NCBI GenBank assembly: GCA_017399225.1
Contig: JAFQEB010000085.1
Location: 11,828-75,827, forward strand
Direction of reading: 5' to 3'
DNA: 64,000 bases
From: Clostridia bacterium
GTDB taxonomy: Bacteria; Bacillota_A; Clostridia; Christensenellales; Aristaeellaceae
In this document: positions 25,435 through 34,311 of the stretch, one piece after another
Layout: the number at the start of each line of letters is the position of its first letter
Numbering within the stretch: position 1 is the first letter of the stretch
The notes under the pieces: generated by a model
Told to the model about the DNA's origin: nothing
Database searches by the model: none
The model's input: only the letters and a program-made list of their open reading frames with translations
Made by a program: the position numbers and the translations under genes

Positions 25435-26808
25435 ATGAAGAAATGGATGGCTTTGTTGACGGCGCTGCTGCTGTGCTTCGGTGCGGCGCAGGCGGAGTAT
25501 TCGTGGCAGCAGAGGCTGTCGGACACAGGCCCCAGCGTCAAGGAGCTCGTCGAGCCTGCGCAGGCTGCCTACCCGGACTGGCAGGTCTGGGAAACGGAGG
25601 AATACTGGACGGGTCTGTACAACGGCGGGCCGAAGCATGAGCATCACTGCATCGTCTACATGTACCGGGTGGAGGCGGATCGTCTGCTGGTGATGAGTCT
25701 GTGGACGATGGCCAATCCGCTGAAGGCGGGCGATCCCGTCCCGTGGGAGGAGTCGCACTATGCCCCCATTCCGCTGACGGCGGAGGCGGCGGAGCGTATC
25801 GCGGCCATGGCCCCGGAGGAGGTCTTCGAGAAGTACGATGGCGCATCCCTGACGGAGGCTGCGCTGCCGGGCTGCGCGGACTTCCTGGTGCAGGAGGGGG
25901 AAAAGCTGACGAAGCTGCTTGCCTATCCGGACTTCCTCGTGGGGATCGTGGAGGACGCGCAGGAGCGCGACAGCCTGCGCATCGGCCACTGGAACGGCAC
26001 GGCGTACGACAAGGTGACCGCGACGGCCATGAATGAGTATATCTACATCAACGAGATCCACTCCTGGAACGATGGGCTGGAGCTCTACGTACCGGGAGCC
26101 GATCTATGGGTGTACTGCGGCGACGATGGCGTATGGCGGCTGGGGCGCGTGCTGGGCGAAACGGAGATCGATGGCGAGATCCTGGACGTCAGCTACAGCG
26201 TCGGCGAAGATGGCCTGTACACCGAGGACTACATCACCACGGACTACCGCAGCAACGACTGGGTGCGCTACGGCCGGCCGACCTTCCCGACGCTGCTGGA
26301 CGGCATGGACTTTGCGGAGCTTCCCCTGAGCATCGAAGCCGTCCGGGACAGGACGGATGCGAGTGGCTATGCCTGCGTGAAGCAGGAGGGCGCGGGCCTG
26401 TACGACGCGCCTGAGGGGAACGTCCTCGCCAACTGCTATAAACGTCTTGTGGGTCGGGTGATGACCGAACAGGACGGCTGGGTGCAGCTGCAGATCGGCT
26501 CTTCGGAGCAGGGGATGACCGGCTGGTTCCGCACGGAAGACATGGCCTTCGGCGCGGAGGTCAACGAGGTCAGATGCAGCTTCCCGGCCTATGACGACGC
26601 AGCCTGGTGGGAGATGGAGGACCTGTCGTCCATCCTGCCGGAGCATGGCGCGGAGTTGGATCCGTGGTCGACGACGCTGTGGCTGATCGCCCAAACGCCT
26701 GACGGGGATTGGCTGGTGCAGGTGAATGACGACCTGGTGTGCACCGCGACGGCGGAGGCCATCGGCGAAGTCGGGCCGACGGGCTGGGGCCGGGAGGAAG
26801 AATGGTAA
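25435..26808 (+). CDS. Secreted protein with SH3-like region, unknown function
   Basis: 457 residues. Signal peptide at residues 1-20 (MKKWMALLTALLLCFGAAQA, cleavage after AQA). The mature part has no membrane helix. Around residues 300-370 the pattern GAGLYDAPEGNVLANCYKR...GWVQLQIG...GWFRTEDM is typical of a bacterial SH3 (SH3b) wall-binding fold, with a second weaker unit at the C-terminus. Probably a cell-envelope protein. GGAGG lies ten bases before the ATG. Single gene, no enzyme motif visible. Confidence 0.82.
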   Translation: MKKWMALLTALLLCFGAAQAEYSWQQRLSDTGPSVKELVEPAQAAYPDWQVWETEEYWTGLYNGGPKHEHHCIVYMYRVEADRLLVMSLWTMANPLKAGDPVPWEESHYAPIPLTAEAAERIAAMAPEEVFEKYDGASLTEAALPGCADFLVQEGEKLTKLLAYPDFLVGIVEDAQERDSLRIGHWNGTAYDKVTATAMNEYIYINEIHSWNDGLELYVPGADLWVYCGDDGVWRLGRVLGETEIDGEILDVSYSVGEDGLYTEDYITTDYRSNDWVRYGRPTFPTLLDGMDFAELPLSIEAVRDRTDASGYACVKQEGAGLYDAPEGNVLANCYKRLVGRVMTEQDGWVQLQIGSSEQGMTGWFRTEDMAFGAEVNEVRCSFPAYDDAAWWEMEDLSSILPEHGAELDPWSTTLWLIAQTPDGDWLVQVNDDLVCTATAEAIGEVGPTGWGREEEW

Positions 26809-26931
26809 CACAGCGGGGCGCTTGCGCACCGGGGGATTTCGCCTCTGCGGAGGCGAGGAGAGGGCTTTCCGATCGCCCTCTCCACTCCTTCGGGCGCGTC
26901 CCTTTTGAATGACGTGTGCTGGTGGATATGA

Positions 26932-26965
26932 AGAAGCGCCGGGGCGATGATGCTCCGGCGCTTCT
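26932..26965 (-). terminator. Terminator candidate of the holA operon
   Basis: Eleven-base perfect arms AGAAGCGCCGG and CCGGCGCTTCT just past the minus-strand stop codon; the T tract is weak. Confidence 0.5.
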
Positions 26966-26972
26966 ATGCGGT

Positions 26973-27530
26973 TCATACCCATCCGTGGGGAACGAAATCC
27001 TTTGTGTAATCCACCTCGCACACTTCGCAATGAGCAATCAGTCCCACGCCTGTGTACCGGCGGATCACGCCGCCGTGGGCGACCACGGCGATTTTCTCAT
27101 ATCCCATATCAAAATACTTGTCCAGCACCGGCTTGGTGCGTCGGATGATCTCAGTGATCGTTTCCCATTTGCGGGTTTCGCCCGGCGGATATTCCCCCTG
27201 GCAGCGCATGAAGTCCTTGTGCAGCGCTTTGCTTTCTTCTTCTCCTTTGACCTGAAAAGTCTTGTCGGGAATGAATTCATGCAGATCGATCTCTACCTGG
27301 ATATTCAGACCGGTTTTGCGGGAAATGATGGCAGCTGTCTGCAGGGCGCGGGTGTAGGGGGAGGCGACGATCAGCTGACACCCCTCCAGCAAGGGATGGG
27401 CGGCTGCTTCCTCAGCCTGCTGCACGCCAAGGGCGGTCAGCGGAGCGAAGTTGCGGCCTTGCCCGATAAAGCCGCGTTGATCCACGGCTGCCTTGTCGGG
27501 TTCTCCGTGGCGGATGAAGATGATTTTCAT
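26973..27530 (-). CDS. Histidine phosphatase family protein
   Basis: 185 residues. Phosphoglycerate-mutase-like fold with the catalytic RHG motif at residues 7-9 (FIRHGEPD) and the second histidine in VVAHGGVIRR. Hydrolyses small phosphate esters; substrate unknown. The ATG overlaps the holA stop (ATGA), so it is translated with holA. CAGGAG ribosome site lies inside the holA 3' end. Confidence 0.9.
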   Translation of the reverse strand: MKIIFIRHGEPDKAAVDQRGFIGQGRNFAPLTALGVQQAEEAAAHPLLEGCQLIVASPYTRALQTAAIISRKTGLNIQVEIDLHEFIPDKTFQVKGEEESKALHKDFMRCQGEYPPGETRKWETITEIIRRTKPVLDKYFDMGYEKIAVVAHGGVIRRYTGVGLIAHCEVCEVDYTKDFVPHGWV

Positions 27531-28540
27531 GCTCTCCTGTTCCTCCGCATCGCAAAGAGCTGCAGCATGGCCGCCTCCAGCGAGCCCTCCTGGTTCATCT
27601 GGCCGGACTTGACCTTGTACTCCGTCTGCAGGCAGATGTCCACCGCCTGCTTGACCTCGCCGCCGGAGTAGCCCGCAGCCTGGCGCATCATGCGGTCTGC
27701 CGCGAAGGGCGCCACGCCCAGCTTCTGCTTGATGGCGGGCACGGGCACCTTCTCGTACTGCATGATCTTGATGTGCTGCATCAGGCGGAACTGTCGCAGC
27801 AGCATCGCCAGGATGCCCAGCCGCTCCTCGCCGTTTGTCAGCATATCCCGCAGCAGGGAGAATGCCTTGCCCTCCTGCCCGGCGACGACTGCGTCTATCA
27901 TCTGAAATACGTTGTATTCCGTCGAGCGGGTCGCCACGGCGTGGATGTCGTTTTCGGTGATGTCGTCCCGGTCGCCGGCGAGGGCTGCCAGCTTCTCGAT
28001 CTCCGTGCGGAGGAGCGCCGTGTCGCTGCCCACCGTGAAGGACAGGAGTGACGCCACCTGCGTGGAGCAGCTCTTCCCCAGCGACTGGAACGTCCGCACG
28101 ATCCACTGGTTCACCTCCGCGTCCGTCAGCGGGGCGAAGGTGACGATGGCGTTTTGCTTTTTCAGGGTCGTGTACAGCTTCTTGCGGGCGTCCGCCTTGC
28201 CCCGGCACACAAAGACCAGCACGCAGCTTTCCGGCGCTTCGGGGAGGTAGGCGATGAGCTTCTCCTCCGCGTCGGCGCGGCCGGTGAGGGCCGGATGCTC
28301 CCGGACGATGATGAGGCGCTTGTCCGCCATGAAGGGCAGCGTCTCGCAGGCGGCGATGATCGCGTCCGTGGCGGGGTTGTCCATGACGGTCTCGTTCAGC
28401 TCCTCCAGCCCTTCGGGGAGGATGGCCTTGCGCAGGGCTTCCAGCGCCGCCGCCTTGATGTTCTCCTCCGGGCCCTCGAAGAGGTACGCGCCCCGGGCCT
28501 TGCCGTCCTTCACCAGCTGGTGAAATTCTTTCCTGTCCAT
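27527..28540 (-). CDS. holA: DNA polymerase III delta subunit
   Basis: 337 residues, three-domain clamp-loader delta protein that opens the beta clamp. N-terminal AAA-like region (KARGAYLFEGPEENIKAAAL), middle GRADAEEKLIAYLP, and the C-terminal helical domain with GEERLGILAMLLRQFRLM, a typical HolA pattern. No functional Walker A, as expected for delta. Start ATG with GGAGAG; a longer frame of 54 codons lacks a ribosome site. It lies 11 bases after the MBL-fold gene and overlaps the histidine phosphatase gene. Confidence 0.93.
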   Translation of the reverse strand: MDRKEFHQLVKDGKARGAYLFEGPEENIKAAALEALRKAILPEGLEELNETVMDNPATDAIIAACETLPFMADKRLIIVREHPALTGRADAEEKLIAYLPEAPESCVLVFVCRGKADARKKLYTTLKKQNAIVTFAPLTDAEVNQWIVRTFQSLGKSCSTQVASLLSFTVGSDTALLRTEIEKLAALAGDRDDITENDIHAVATRSTEYNVFQMIDAVVAGQEGKAFSLLRDMLTNGEERLGILAMLLRQFRLMQHIKIMQYEKVPVPAIKQKLGVAPFAADRMMRQAAGYSGGEVKQAVDICLQTEYKVKSGQMNQEGSLEAAMLQLFAMRRNRRA

Positions 28541-28551
28541 ATGCTCTCCGG

Positions 28552-29286
28552 TCAAATGTCGTATTGGTCGCCGATGCGGGCGAGCTTGCTGTCGATGCGG
28601 ATAGCGCGGGCCTCCTTCAGCAGCGTCTCGGGGTCGATCATCGGGCTCAGGTGGGTGATGACCAGCTGCTTCGCCCCGGCCTCCTGGGCCAGACGGGCAC
28701 AATGCGCCGCAGACAGATGGGGCTTGCCCTCCGCCCAGGCAGCCGTCGGGAACAGGCCGTCCGCCAGCAGCAGATCAGCGCCCCGGGCGAAATCGGTCAG
28801 CCCGTCCACCGTGTTCGTGTCGCCGGTGTAGCACAGCGTCCGCGCGCCGTCCGTCAGGCGGTACATCAGCGCCGGTACGGGATGCCGGGCGGGGGAGGCG
28901 GAAATTCGGAATTCGGAATGCGGAATGCGGAATTCGGAATTCGGGGCGACGTCGTGCAGGGTGAAGCCGGTGCTGGCCTGGACGGCCTGGCGTACGGGGC
29001 TGTGTTCGTCCACGGGGGCGTAGACGTTCAGCGGTGCGCCGCCGGACGCAACGTGAGCTTCCATCCGGTAGATCAGCGGCAGCACGTCCGAGCAGTGATC
29101 GTAGTGCCAGTGGCTCAGCACCAGCGCGCAGAGGTGCTCCGGGGCCATGCGGGCGCACAGGCCCTGCAGCGTGCCGGAGCCCATGTCCAGCATCAGCGCA
29201 TCGGGGCCGCTGGTCACCAGATACCCGGAGGTCGCGCCGCCGGGGGCAGGGAAGGGGCCGTTCATGCCCAGGATGGTCAGCTTCAT
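28552..29286 (-). CDS. MBL-fold metallohydrolase (RNase Z-like) with an internal repeat insertion
   Basis: 244 residues. Metallo-beta-lactamase fold with the metal motif SHWHYDHCSD (HxHxDH), CYTGDTN with the bridging aspartate, and the final histidine in VITHLSPM. Closest in look to RNase Z/arylsulfatase-like hydrolases; substrate unknown. A 14-residue stretch (NSEFRIPHSEFRIS) between strands is encoded by six 7-base repeats and does not belong to the fold. First gene of the operon with holA. ATG at 29286 chosen; GTG three codons earlier is possible. Confidence 0.88.
   Translation of the reverse strand: MKLTILGMNGPFPAPGGATSGYLVTSGPDALMLDMGSGTLQGLCARMAPEHLCALVLSHWHYDHCSDVLPLIYRMEAHVASGGAPLNVYAPVDEHSPVRQAVQASTGFTLHDVAPNSEFRIPHSEFRISASPARHPVPALMYRLTDGARTLCYTGDTNTVDGLTDFARGADLLLADGLFPTAAWAEGKPHLSAAHCARLAQEAGAKQLVITHLSPMIDPETLLKEARAIRIDSKLARIGDQYDI
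28901..28942. repeat. Six 7-base tandem units within a coding sequence
   Basis: Units GAAATTC, GGAATTC, GGAATGC, GGAATGC, GGAATTC, GGAATTC. Six times seven is 42 bases, so the reading frame of the MBL gene is kept. Related array at 24825-24859. Confidence 0.92.
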
Positions 29287-29320
29287 CAGGATCACGCTCC
29301 GCGTTCGTTCAGATATACCA

Positions 29321-29349
29321 ATGATACCCGTTTTGGCGGGCTTTGTCCA
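29321..29349 (-). promoter_or_regulatory. Promoter of the MBL-holA operon
   Basis: TGGACA-N17-TATCAT on the minus strand, about 35 bases before the first gene. Confidence 0.6.
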
Positions 29350-29375
29350 GCATCAAATAATGTAAATGCTTACAG

Positions 29376-29389
29376 CGAAACTGTTTTCG
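29376..29389. promoter_or_regulatory. LacI-family operator candidate upstream of cellobiose phosphorylase
   Basis: CGAAACTGTTTTCG, with the same CGAAA-N4-TTTCG half-sites as the operator at 9558. It lies 150 bases upstream of the cellobiose phosphorylase promoter. Confidence 0.45.
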
Positions 29390-29526
29390 GGAAAAAACGC
29401 TGTGAAGGTTTGTGTAATGCGGTCAATCCTTTGACGGAATGTCAAGGCGGAAACGTATTTGGAGAGTTTGGTCGATGAATGGACAATTTGCACAAATTGC
29501 GGCAAAAAAGAAATTTGCGAAAGTTT

Positions 29527-29542
29527 ACGAAACCGTTTGCGT
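29527..29542. promoter_or_regulatory. Second operator candidate, overlapping the -35 box
   Basis: ACGAAACCGTTTGCGT is a 16-base imperfect palindrome (six of eight pairs) with a central CG, overlapping the -35 element of the downstream promoter, a position suited to repression. Confidence 0.45.
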
Positions 29543-29565
29543 TACGGAATAACATGTGATATAAT
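29537..29565 (+). promoter_or_regulatory. Promoter of the cellobiose phosphorylase gene
   Basis: TTGCGT-N17-TATAAT, leaving a leader of about 80 bases before the start codon. Confidence 0.7.
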
Positions 29566-29654
29566 GGATTTGCGACAATATGCGCTGCGGGATTTTCCTG
29601 CGGCAGACGGTCGGCTGCCAGGCGGCCGGCTCATATACAAGGAGGTAAGGACAC

Positions 29655-32099
29655 ATGAAGTACGGCCATTTCGACGACAAGGCCCGCGAGTATGTCATTG
29701 ACACGCCCCGCACGCCCTATCCGTGGATCAACTACCTCGGCTGTGAGAAGTTCTTCGGCATCATTTCCAACACCGCAGGCGGCTACTGCTTCTACCGCGA
29801 CGCACGCCTCCGCCGCGTGACCCGCTACCGCTACAACAATATGCCCGTGGATAACGGCGGCCGCTACTTCTATGTCAAGGACGGCGACGCTGTATGGAAT
29901 CCCGGCTGGAAGCCCGTCAAGACCGAGCTGGATGAGTACTCCTGCCGTCACGGCATGGGCTACACCGTCATCACCGGCAAGAAGAACGGCCTGAAGGCCA
30001 GCCAGCTGTCCTTCGTGCCCATGGGCGTGAACGCGGAAGTTCATCAGATCACCCTGACCAATGAGTCCGACGCCGCCAAGGACGTCATCCTGACCTCCTT
30101 TGTCGAGTTCTGCCTGTGGGACGCCTCCGACGACATGCTGAACTTCCAGCGCAACTTCTCCACCGGCGAAGTGGAAGTCGAGGACGGCGTGATCTACCAC
30201 AAGACCGAGTACCGCGAGCGCCGCAATCACTATGCCTTCTACACCGTCAATGCCCCCATTTCCGGTTTTGACACCGATATGGAGACCTTCCTGGGCCTGT
30301 ACAACGGCTTCGACGCGCCCCAGGCCGTCCTGACCGGCGAGATGGGCAATTCCATGGCTTCTGGCTGGCAGCCCATGGCCGCCCATCAGGTGAAGGTCAC
30401 CCTCCAGCCTGGCGAGAGCAAGAAGTACAACTTCGTGCTGGGCTATGTTGAGGTGCCCGTGGACGAGAAGTTCGTGGCCCCCGGCGTGATCAACAAGGCC
30501 CCCGCCAAGGCCATGATCAACAGCCTGACCACCGACGAGCAGATCGCCGCTGCCTTCGACGCCCTGAAGGCCCACTGGGACAACCTGCTCTCCGCCTACA
30601 CCCTCACCACCCCCGACGAGAAGCTGGGCCGCATGGTCAACATCTGGAACCCCTACCAGTGCATGGTGACCTTCAACATGTCCCGCTCCACGTCCATGTT
30701 CGAGTCCGGCGTTGGCCGCGGCATGGGCTTCCGCGATTCTTCCCAGGACCTGCTGGGCTTCGTGCATCAGATCCCCGAGCGCGCCCGTGAGCGCATCCTG
30801 GACATCGCTGCCACCCAGTTCCGCGACGGCGGCTGCTACCATCAGTATCAGCCCCTGACCAAGAAGGGCAACAACGACATCGGCGGCGGCTTCAATGACG
30901 ATCCGCTGTGGCTGATCGCGGGCACTGCCGCGTACATCAAGGAGACCGGCGACTTCGGCATCCTGGATGAGGCCACCCCCTATGACTGCAATCCCAATGA
31001 CTGCGGCACCCTGCTGGAGCACCTGGAGAACAGCTTCTACCATGTCGTCAACAACAAGGGCCCGCACGGCCTGCCGCTCATTGGCCGCGCCGACTGGAAC
31101 GACTGCCTGAACCTGAACTGCTTCTCCGACGCCCCCGGCGAGTCCTTCCAGACCTTCTCCAACCCCAACGCGCCCGATGACCGCGTGGCCGAGTCCGTGC
31201 TGATCGCCGGCATGTTCGTGGCCATCGGCCCCGAGCTGGTCAACATCCTCAAGATCAAGGGCATGGACGAGAAGGCCGCTGCCTGCCAGGCTGAGATCGA
31301 TGCGATGCGTCAGGTCATCCTGACCGCCGGCTGGGACGGCGACTGGTTTGTCCGCGCCTACGACGCCTTCGGCAACAAGATCGGCTCCAAGGAGTGCGAC
31401 GACGGTAAGATCTTCATCGAGTCCCAGGGCTACTGCATCATGGGCGGCGTGGGTGTTGAAGATGGCAAGGCCGAGAAGGCCCTGAAGTCCGTTGAGGAGT
31501 GGCTGGAGACTGAGCACGGCATCGTGCTGCTGCAGCCCGCGTACAAGGAGTACCACCTCGAGCTGGGCGAAGTGTCCTCCTATCCTCCGGGATACAAGGA
31601 GAACGCCGGCATCTTCTGCCACAACAACCCCTGGATCATCGCGGCGGAGACCGTGGTGGGCCACGGCGACCGCGCCTTCAAGCTGTACTCCAAGATCGCT
31701 CCTGCTTACCGCGAGGAGATCTCCGACAAGCACAAGATGGAGCCCTACGTCTACAGCCAGATGATTGCCGGCAAGGACGCGAAGAACTTCGGCCAGGCCA
31801 AGAACAGCTGGCTGACCGGTACTGCGGCGTGGAACTTCTACGTCATCAGCAACTACATCCTGGGCATCAAGCCTGACTGGTTCGGTCTGAAGATCGATCC
31901 CTGCATCCCCCACGACTGGGACACCTACGCGGTCTCCCGCCGTTTCCGCGGCGCGACCTACGCGATCACCATCAACAACCCCGACAAGGTCTGCCGCGGC
32001 GTGAAGAGCGTTGTGGTCGACGGCACTGCCATCGAGGGCAACGTGCTGCCGGTGTTTGCGGATGGCAAGACCCACGAAGTGGTTGTGACCCTCGGCTAA
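29655..32099 (+). CDS. cbp: Cellobiose phosphorylase (GH94)
   Basis: 814 residues, cytoplasmic. It follows the clostridial cellobiose phosphorylase pattern from end to end: [18 protein letters not shown], the [20 protein letters not shown] stretch, [53 protein letters not shown] and the catalytic aspartate in [14 protein letters not shown] (about residue 480). It converts cellobiose and phosphate to glucose 1-phosphate and glucose. AAGGAGG lies eight bases before ATG. Single gene under a promoter with LacI-type sites; terminator not obvious, the region after the stop is an interspersed repeat. Confidence 0.96.
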   Translation: MKYGHFDDKAREYVIDTPRTPYPWINYLGCEKFFGIISNTAGGYCFYRDARLRRVTRYRYNNMPVDNGGRYFYVKDGDAVWNPGWKPVKTELDEYSCRHGMGYTVITGKKNGLKASQLSFVPMGVNAEVHQITLTNESDAAKDVILTSFVEFCLWDASDDMLNFQRNFSTGEVEVEDGVIYHKTEYRERRNHYAFYTVNAPISGFDTDMETFLGLYNGFDAPQAVLTGEMGNSMASGWQPMAAHQVKVTLQPGESKKYNFVLGYVEVPVDEKFVAPGVINKAPAKAMINSLTTDEQIAAAFDALKAHWDNLLSAYTLTTPDEKLGRMVNIWNPYQCMVTFNMSRSTSMFESGVGRGMGFRDSSQDLLGFVHQIPERARERILDIAATQFRDGGCYHQYQPLTKKGNNDIGGGFNDDPLWLIAGTAAYIKETGDFGILDEATPYDCNPNDCGTLLEHLENSFYHVVNNKGPHGLPLIGRADWNDCLNLNCFSDAPGESFQTFSNPNAPDDRVAESVLIAGMFVAIGPELVNILKIKGMDEKAAACQAEIDAMRQVILTAGWDGDWFVRAYDAFGNKIGSKECDDGKIFIESQGYCIMGGVGVEDGKAEKALKSVEEWLETEHGIVLLQPAYKEYHLELGEVSSYPPGYKENAGIFCHNNPWIIAAETVVGHGDRAFKLYSKIAPAYREEISDKHKMEPYVYSQMIAGKDAKNFGQAKNSWLTGTAAWNFYVISNYILGIKPDWFGLKIDPCIPHDWDTYAVSRRFRGATYAITINNPDKVCRGVKSVVVDGTAIEGNVLPVFADGKTHEVVVTLG

Positions 32100-32158
32100 G
32101 GGACGCTGTCCCTTAGAACCCTGCCAGAGGGATTCATCCCTCTGGACACCCTTTTCGC
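32100..32158. repeat. Interspersed GC-rich element, copy 2
   Basis: AGGGACGCTGTCCCT, then CCAGAGGGATTCATCCCTCTGG: the same modules as the element at 24895 but inverted. Starts directly at the cellobiose phosphorylase stop codon and may serve as its transcription end. Confidence 0.7.
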
Positions 32159-32258
32159 GATCATGCTGAGCACCTTCGGTTGAAGATGAGCCCGCGTGAT
32201 GATGAAAGGATTCAGGCCGCTGCATGGAGACGTGCGGCGGCCTTTTCAGGAGGCTGCC

Positions 32259-33041
32259 ATGACCAACGAATCCCTGACCCTGTTCATCCCCCTGTACGGC
32301 AAGGCGCTGATGTCCCGCGAGGGCTTCCTGCCCGACCCGACGGCGGAGGAGATCGTGTCCACGGTGGACTTCGACTTCACGAAGGTCGACCAGTCCCGCA
32401 AGCTGGCGATCTACATGGCCATGCGGGCGGCGCTCTTTGACGGCTATGCCCGTGACTTCGCCGCACAGCACCCGGATGGCCTCGTCCTGCAGCTGGGCGT
32501 GGGGCTGGACAGCCGCGTGAAGCGCGTGCCCTGCCAAAACCCCTGGTACGATCTCGACTTCCCCGACGTGATCGACCTGCGCCGCACGTATTTCCCGGAG
32601 GATGCGCGATATCACCTGATCGCCGCGCCTGCGCTGCCTGCGGACTGGCTGACCGGCGTCCCGAAGGCGCAAAACGCCCTCGTCCTCGCGGAGGGCCTGA
32701 GCATGTACCTCTCCGAGGGCGACATGCGCGCCCTGATGGCGGCCCTGCAGGCGCATTTTGGACAGGTGACCTTCATCTTCGACGCGTACAGCAAGCGGGC
32801 GGCGAAGCTCTCCGCGCTCAAGAACCCCGTCAATGCTGTGAAGGCGAAGATCGACTTCGCTCTGGACGCCCCGGCGGAGCTGATTGCCGGTACGCAGGGG
32901 ATGACCGCGGTGCTCAACGACGATATCATCACCCCGGAGGCGATCAGCCGCCTGAGGGGCCTCGACCGGTGGCGCTTCCGCTTCATGGGGCGCTTCGGCA
33001 GCAGCTTTTATCGCATCTATGGCTACGAGCTGAAAAAATAA
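32259..33041 (+). CDS. Class I SAM-dependent methyltransferase, LCM/PPM-like
   Basis: 260 residues. SAM-binding site LQLGVGLDSRVKR (the G-x-G-x-D-x-R pattern of the leucine carboxyl methyltransferase-like family) followed by DLDFPDVIDLRR and LVLAEGLSMYLSE, both typical of that family. Family members methylate carboxyl or hydroxyl groups of small molecules; the substrate here is unknown. CAGGAGG lies seven bases before ATG; 21 upstream in-frame codons rejected. Confidence 0.88.
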   Translation: MTNESLTLFIPLYGKALMSREGFLPDPTAEEIVSTVDFDFTKVDQSRKLAIYMAMRAALFDGYARDFAAQHPDGLVLQLGVGLDSRVKRVPCQNPWYDLDFPDVIDLRRTYFPEDARYHLIAAPALPADWLTGVPKAQNALVLAEGLSMYLSEGDMRALMAALQAHFGQVTFIFDAYSKRAAKLSALKNPVNAVKAKIDFALDAPAELIAGTQGMTAVLNDDIITPEAISRLRGLDRWRFRFMGRFGSSFYRIYGYELKK

Positions 33042-33047
33042 AGGCTA

Positions 33048-33115
33048 CCGATCCTGTAGGAATCCGAACGTTCTGTGCTTCACGGAGCGAACGGAGGCCG
33101 GCAGGATCGGTATTT
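33048..33115 (+). terminator. Terminator of the methyltransferase gene
   Basis: CCGATCCTG (33048) pairs with CAGGATCGG (33102) over a long structured loop, followed by TATTTT. Confidence 0.6.
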
Positions 33116-33124
33116 TCGCTTCTT

Positions 33125-33138
33125 CGAAAATGATTTCG
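33125..33138. promoter_or_regulatory. CGAAA-N4-TTTCG inverted repeat
   Basis: CGAAAATGATTTCG, the third occurrence of the arrangement seen at 9558 and 29376. It lies ~90 bases before the hpf promoter, so its role is uncertain. Confidence 0.3.
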
Positions 33139-33207
33139 CATATTCAATGTTCGTCTTTGTCAAAAACGGCAAAATTTCTTGCCTTTTTTCAAATTTTTCA
33201 GCAGGAA

Positions 33208-33235
33208 TTGCAGGGCGGACGGCGAAATGTATAAT
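33208..33235 (+). promoter_or_regulatory. Promoter of hpf
   Basis: TTGCAG-N16-TATAAT; transcription should begin near 33242, 170 bases before the hpf start codon. Confidence 0.65.
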
Positions 33236-33241
33236 CACAAT

Positions 33242-33414
33242 AAACCGAAAGGGCGTGATGCCAGTGGCGCATCCGGATCACCGGAAGTCCTGACCGGGAT
33301 GATCGGTCAGCAGCCGCAGCAAGCGGCAGGTGAAAAAGCCTGAGTTATCCCAAACGATCATCACCGGCTTGTGCTTCCGCAAAAGCTTATCAGTTTGCGA
33401 AAGGAGCACACCTT
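33242..33414 (+). ncRNA. Structured leader RNA upstream of hpf (raiA motif candidate)
   Basis: The leader folds into successive hairpins: TCCGG-ATCA-CCGGA (33272-33285), CTGACCG/CGGTCAG with a 7-base loop (33290-33310), GCCGC-AGCAA-GCGGC (33313-33327) and CAGG/CCTG (33327-33342). A conserved RNA called the raiA motif is known upstream of raiA/hpf genes in Firmicutes and Actinobacteria, and the location and length fit. I could not match its consensus from memory. An 11-codon ORF (33258-33293) lies in the leader and may be chance. Confidence 0.4.
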
Positions 33415-33963
33415 ATGAAGTTGACGATCACTGCGAAGAATATGACGGTATCCCCCAACGTTACCCGCCGCATCGAAAAGAAGACCGAGAAGATGGGCCG
33501 TTACCTTTACCCTGACACCGAGATGCAGGTGCGTCTGAGCAGGGAAAACAAACGGGACCTCCGCGTCGTTGAAATCACCGTACCGATGGGCAATAACGTA
33601 TACCTGCGCGCAGAGGCCTCCGAACCGGAAAATCTGTTCCTGGCCATTGACCAGGCCCTGGCCAAAATCGAGCGGCAGATCCACCGTCACCGTACCAAGC
33701 TGGGCAAGCGCATCAAGGAGGATGCGTTCGCTGCCCCCGAACCCGAGTACATCGAGGACGAGATCGCTGTGGAGGAAGCAGCCCCGCAGATCGTCCGCCG
33801 CAAAACATTCCCGGTGCGTCCCATGTCTGTGGAGGACGCAGCCGTTCAGATGGAAATGCTGGGTCACAGCTTCTTCGCATTCGTCAACGTGGAAACCGAG
33901 AGAACCAATATCCTCTACCAGCGCAAGGACGGCGGACTGGGTCTGCTGGAGCCGGAAGCGTAA
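33415..33963 (+). CDS. hpf: Ribosome hibernation promoting factor, long form
   Basis: 182 residues. N-terminal HPF/YfiA domain (residues 1-100: KLTITAKNMTVSPNVTRRIE, LSRENKRDLRVVEITVPMG) and C-terminal S30AE dimerisation domain (about 123-180: RKTFPVRPMSVEDAAVQMEM, ending YQRKDGGLGLLEPE), joined by a charged linker. The long form joins two 70S ribosomes into inactive 100S dimers in stationary phase. CGAAAGGAG before ATG. Preceded by a structured leader. Confidence 0.96.
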   Translation: MKLTITAKNMTVSPNVTRRIEKKTEKMGRYLYPDTEMQVRLSRENKRDLRVVEITVPMGNNVYLRAEASEPENLFLAIDQALAKIERQIHRHRTKLGKRIKEDAFAAPEPEYIEDEIAVEEAAPQIVRRKTFPVRPMSVEDAAVQMEMLGHSFFAFVNVETERTNILYQRKDGGLGLLEPEA

Positions 33964-34311
33964 GGAGATGTCTTCTGCGAAATTCCCGCACCATCTGATG
34001 GCTGGATTTGCACCATCTGCGTCGTGAATCAATCTCGATTACCATCCAGGTAATCTTCGATTTCTTCACTTAGCATCTGGCACAAATTCATCTCATCATC
34101 CGGCACGTTCATTTCTTGAAGCCGTCTCATTGGGCGGCAGCGGGTGAAACAGCGCAGAAGTTTCTGACCACGGCTCATATCGCAGTTTGACTGCTTGACT
34201 GAATGTCGCGCCACGCAATTGCAGGAGGAAAAGCCGATGGGCTGACGATCGCCGCAAGGCAGGAAAACTGAATAGCATGATCGAATAAGTAAGTCGAGGA
34301 ATCGACGTTCA
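33964..34311. other. Intergenic stretch without a confident gene
   Basis: The stretch between hpf and the terminator at 34312 is AT-richer than its surroundings. A minus-strand frame 34029-34214 (61 codons, GTG start) has no ribosome binding site and no recognisable motif; a piece of a decayed gene is possible. A small GTCGA-GGAA-TCGAC hairpin lies near 34293. A terminator follows, so something here may be transcribed. Confidence 0.5.

Larger units (their letters stand above)
29287..29654. other. Intergenic region between the MBL-holA operon and cellobiose phosphorylase
   Basis: Holds the divergent promoters at 29321 (minus) and 29537 (plus) and the two operator-like palindromes at 29376 and 29527. 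No gene; the region is AT-rich compared with its flanks, as expected for regulatory DNA. Confidence 0.7.

Noticed and set aside
29631..32756. A 1041-codon frame on the minus strand opposite cellobiose phosphorylase
   Set aside because: Same antisense effect; the conserved enzyme on the plus strand accounts for the region.
34029..34214. A 61-codon minus-strand frame between hpf and ferredoxin
   Set aside because: GTG start without Shine-Dalgarno, no recognisable motif; kept only as part of the unassigned region.
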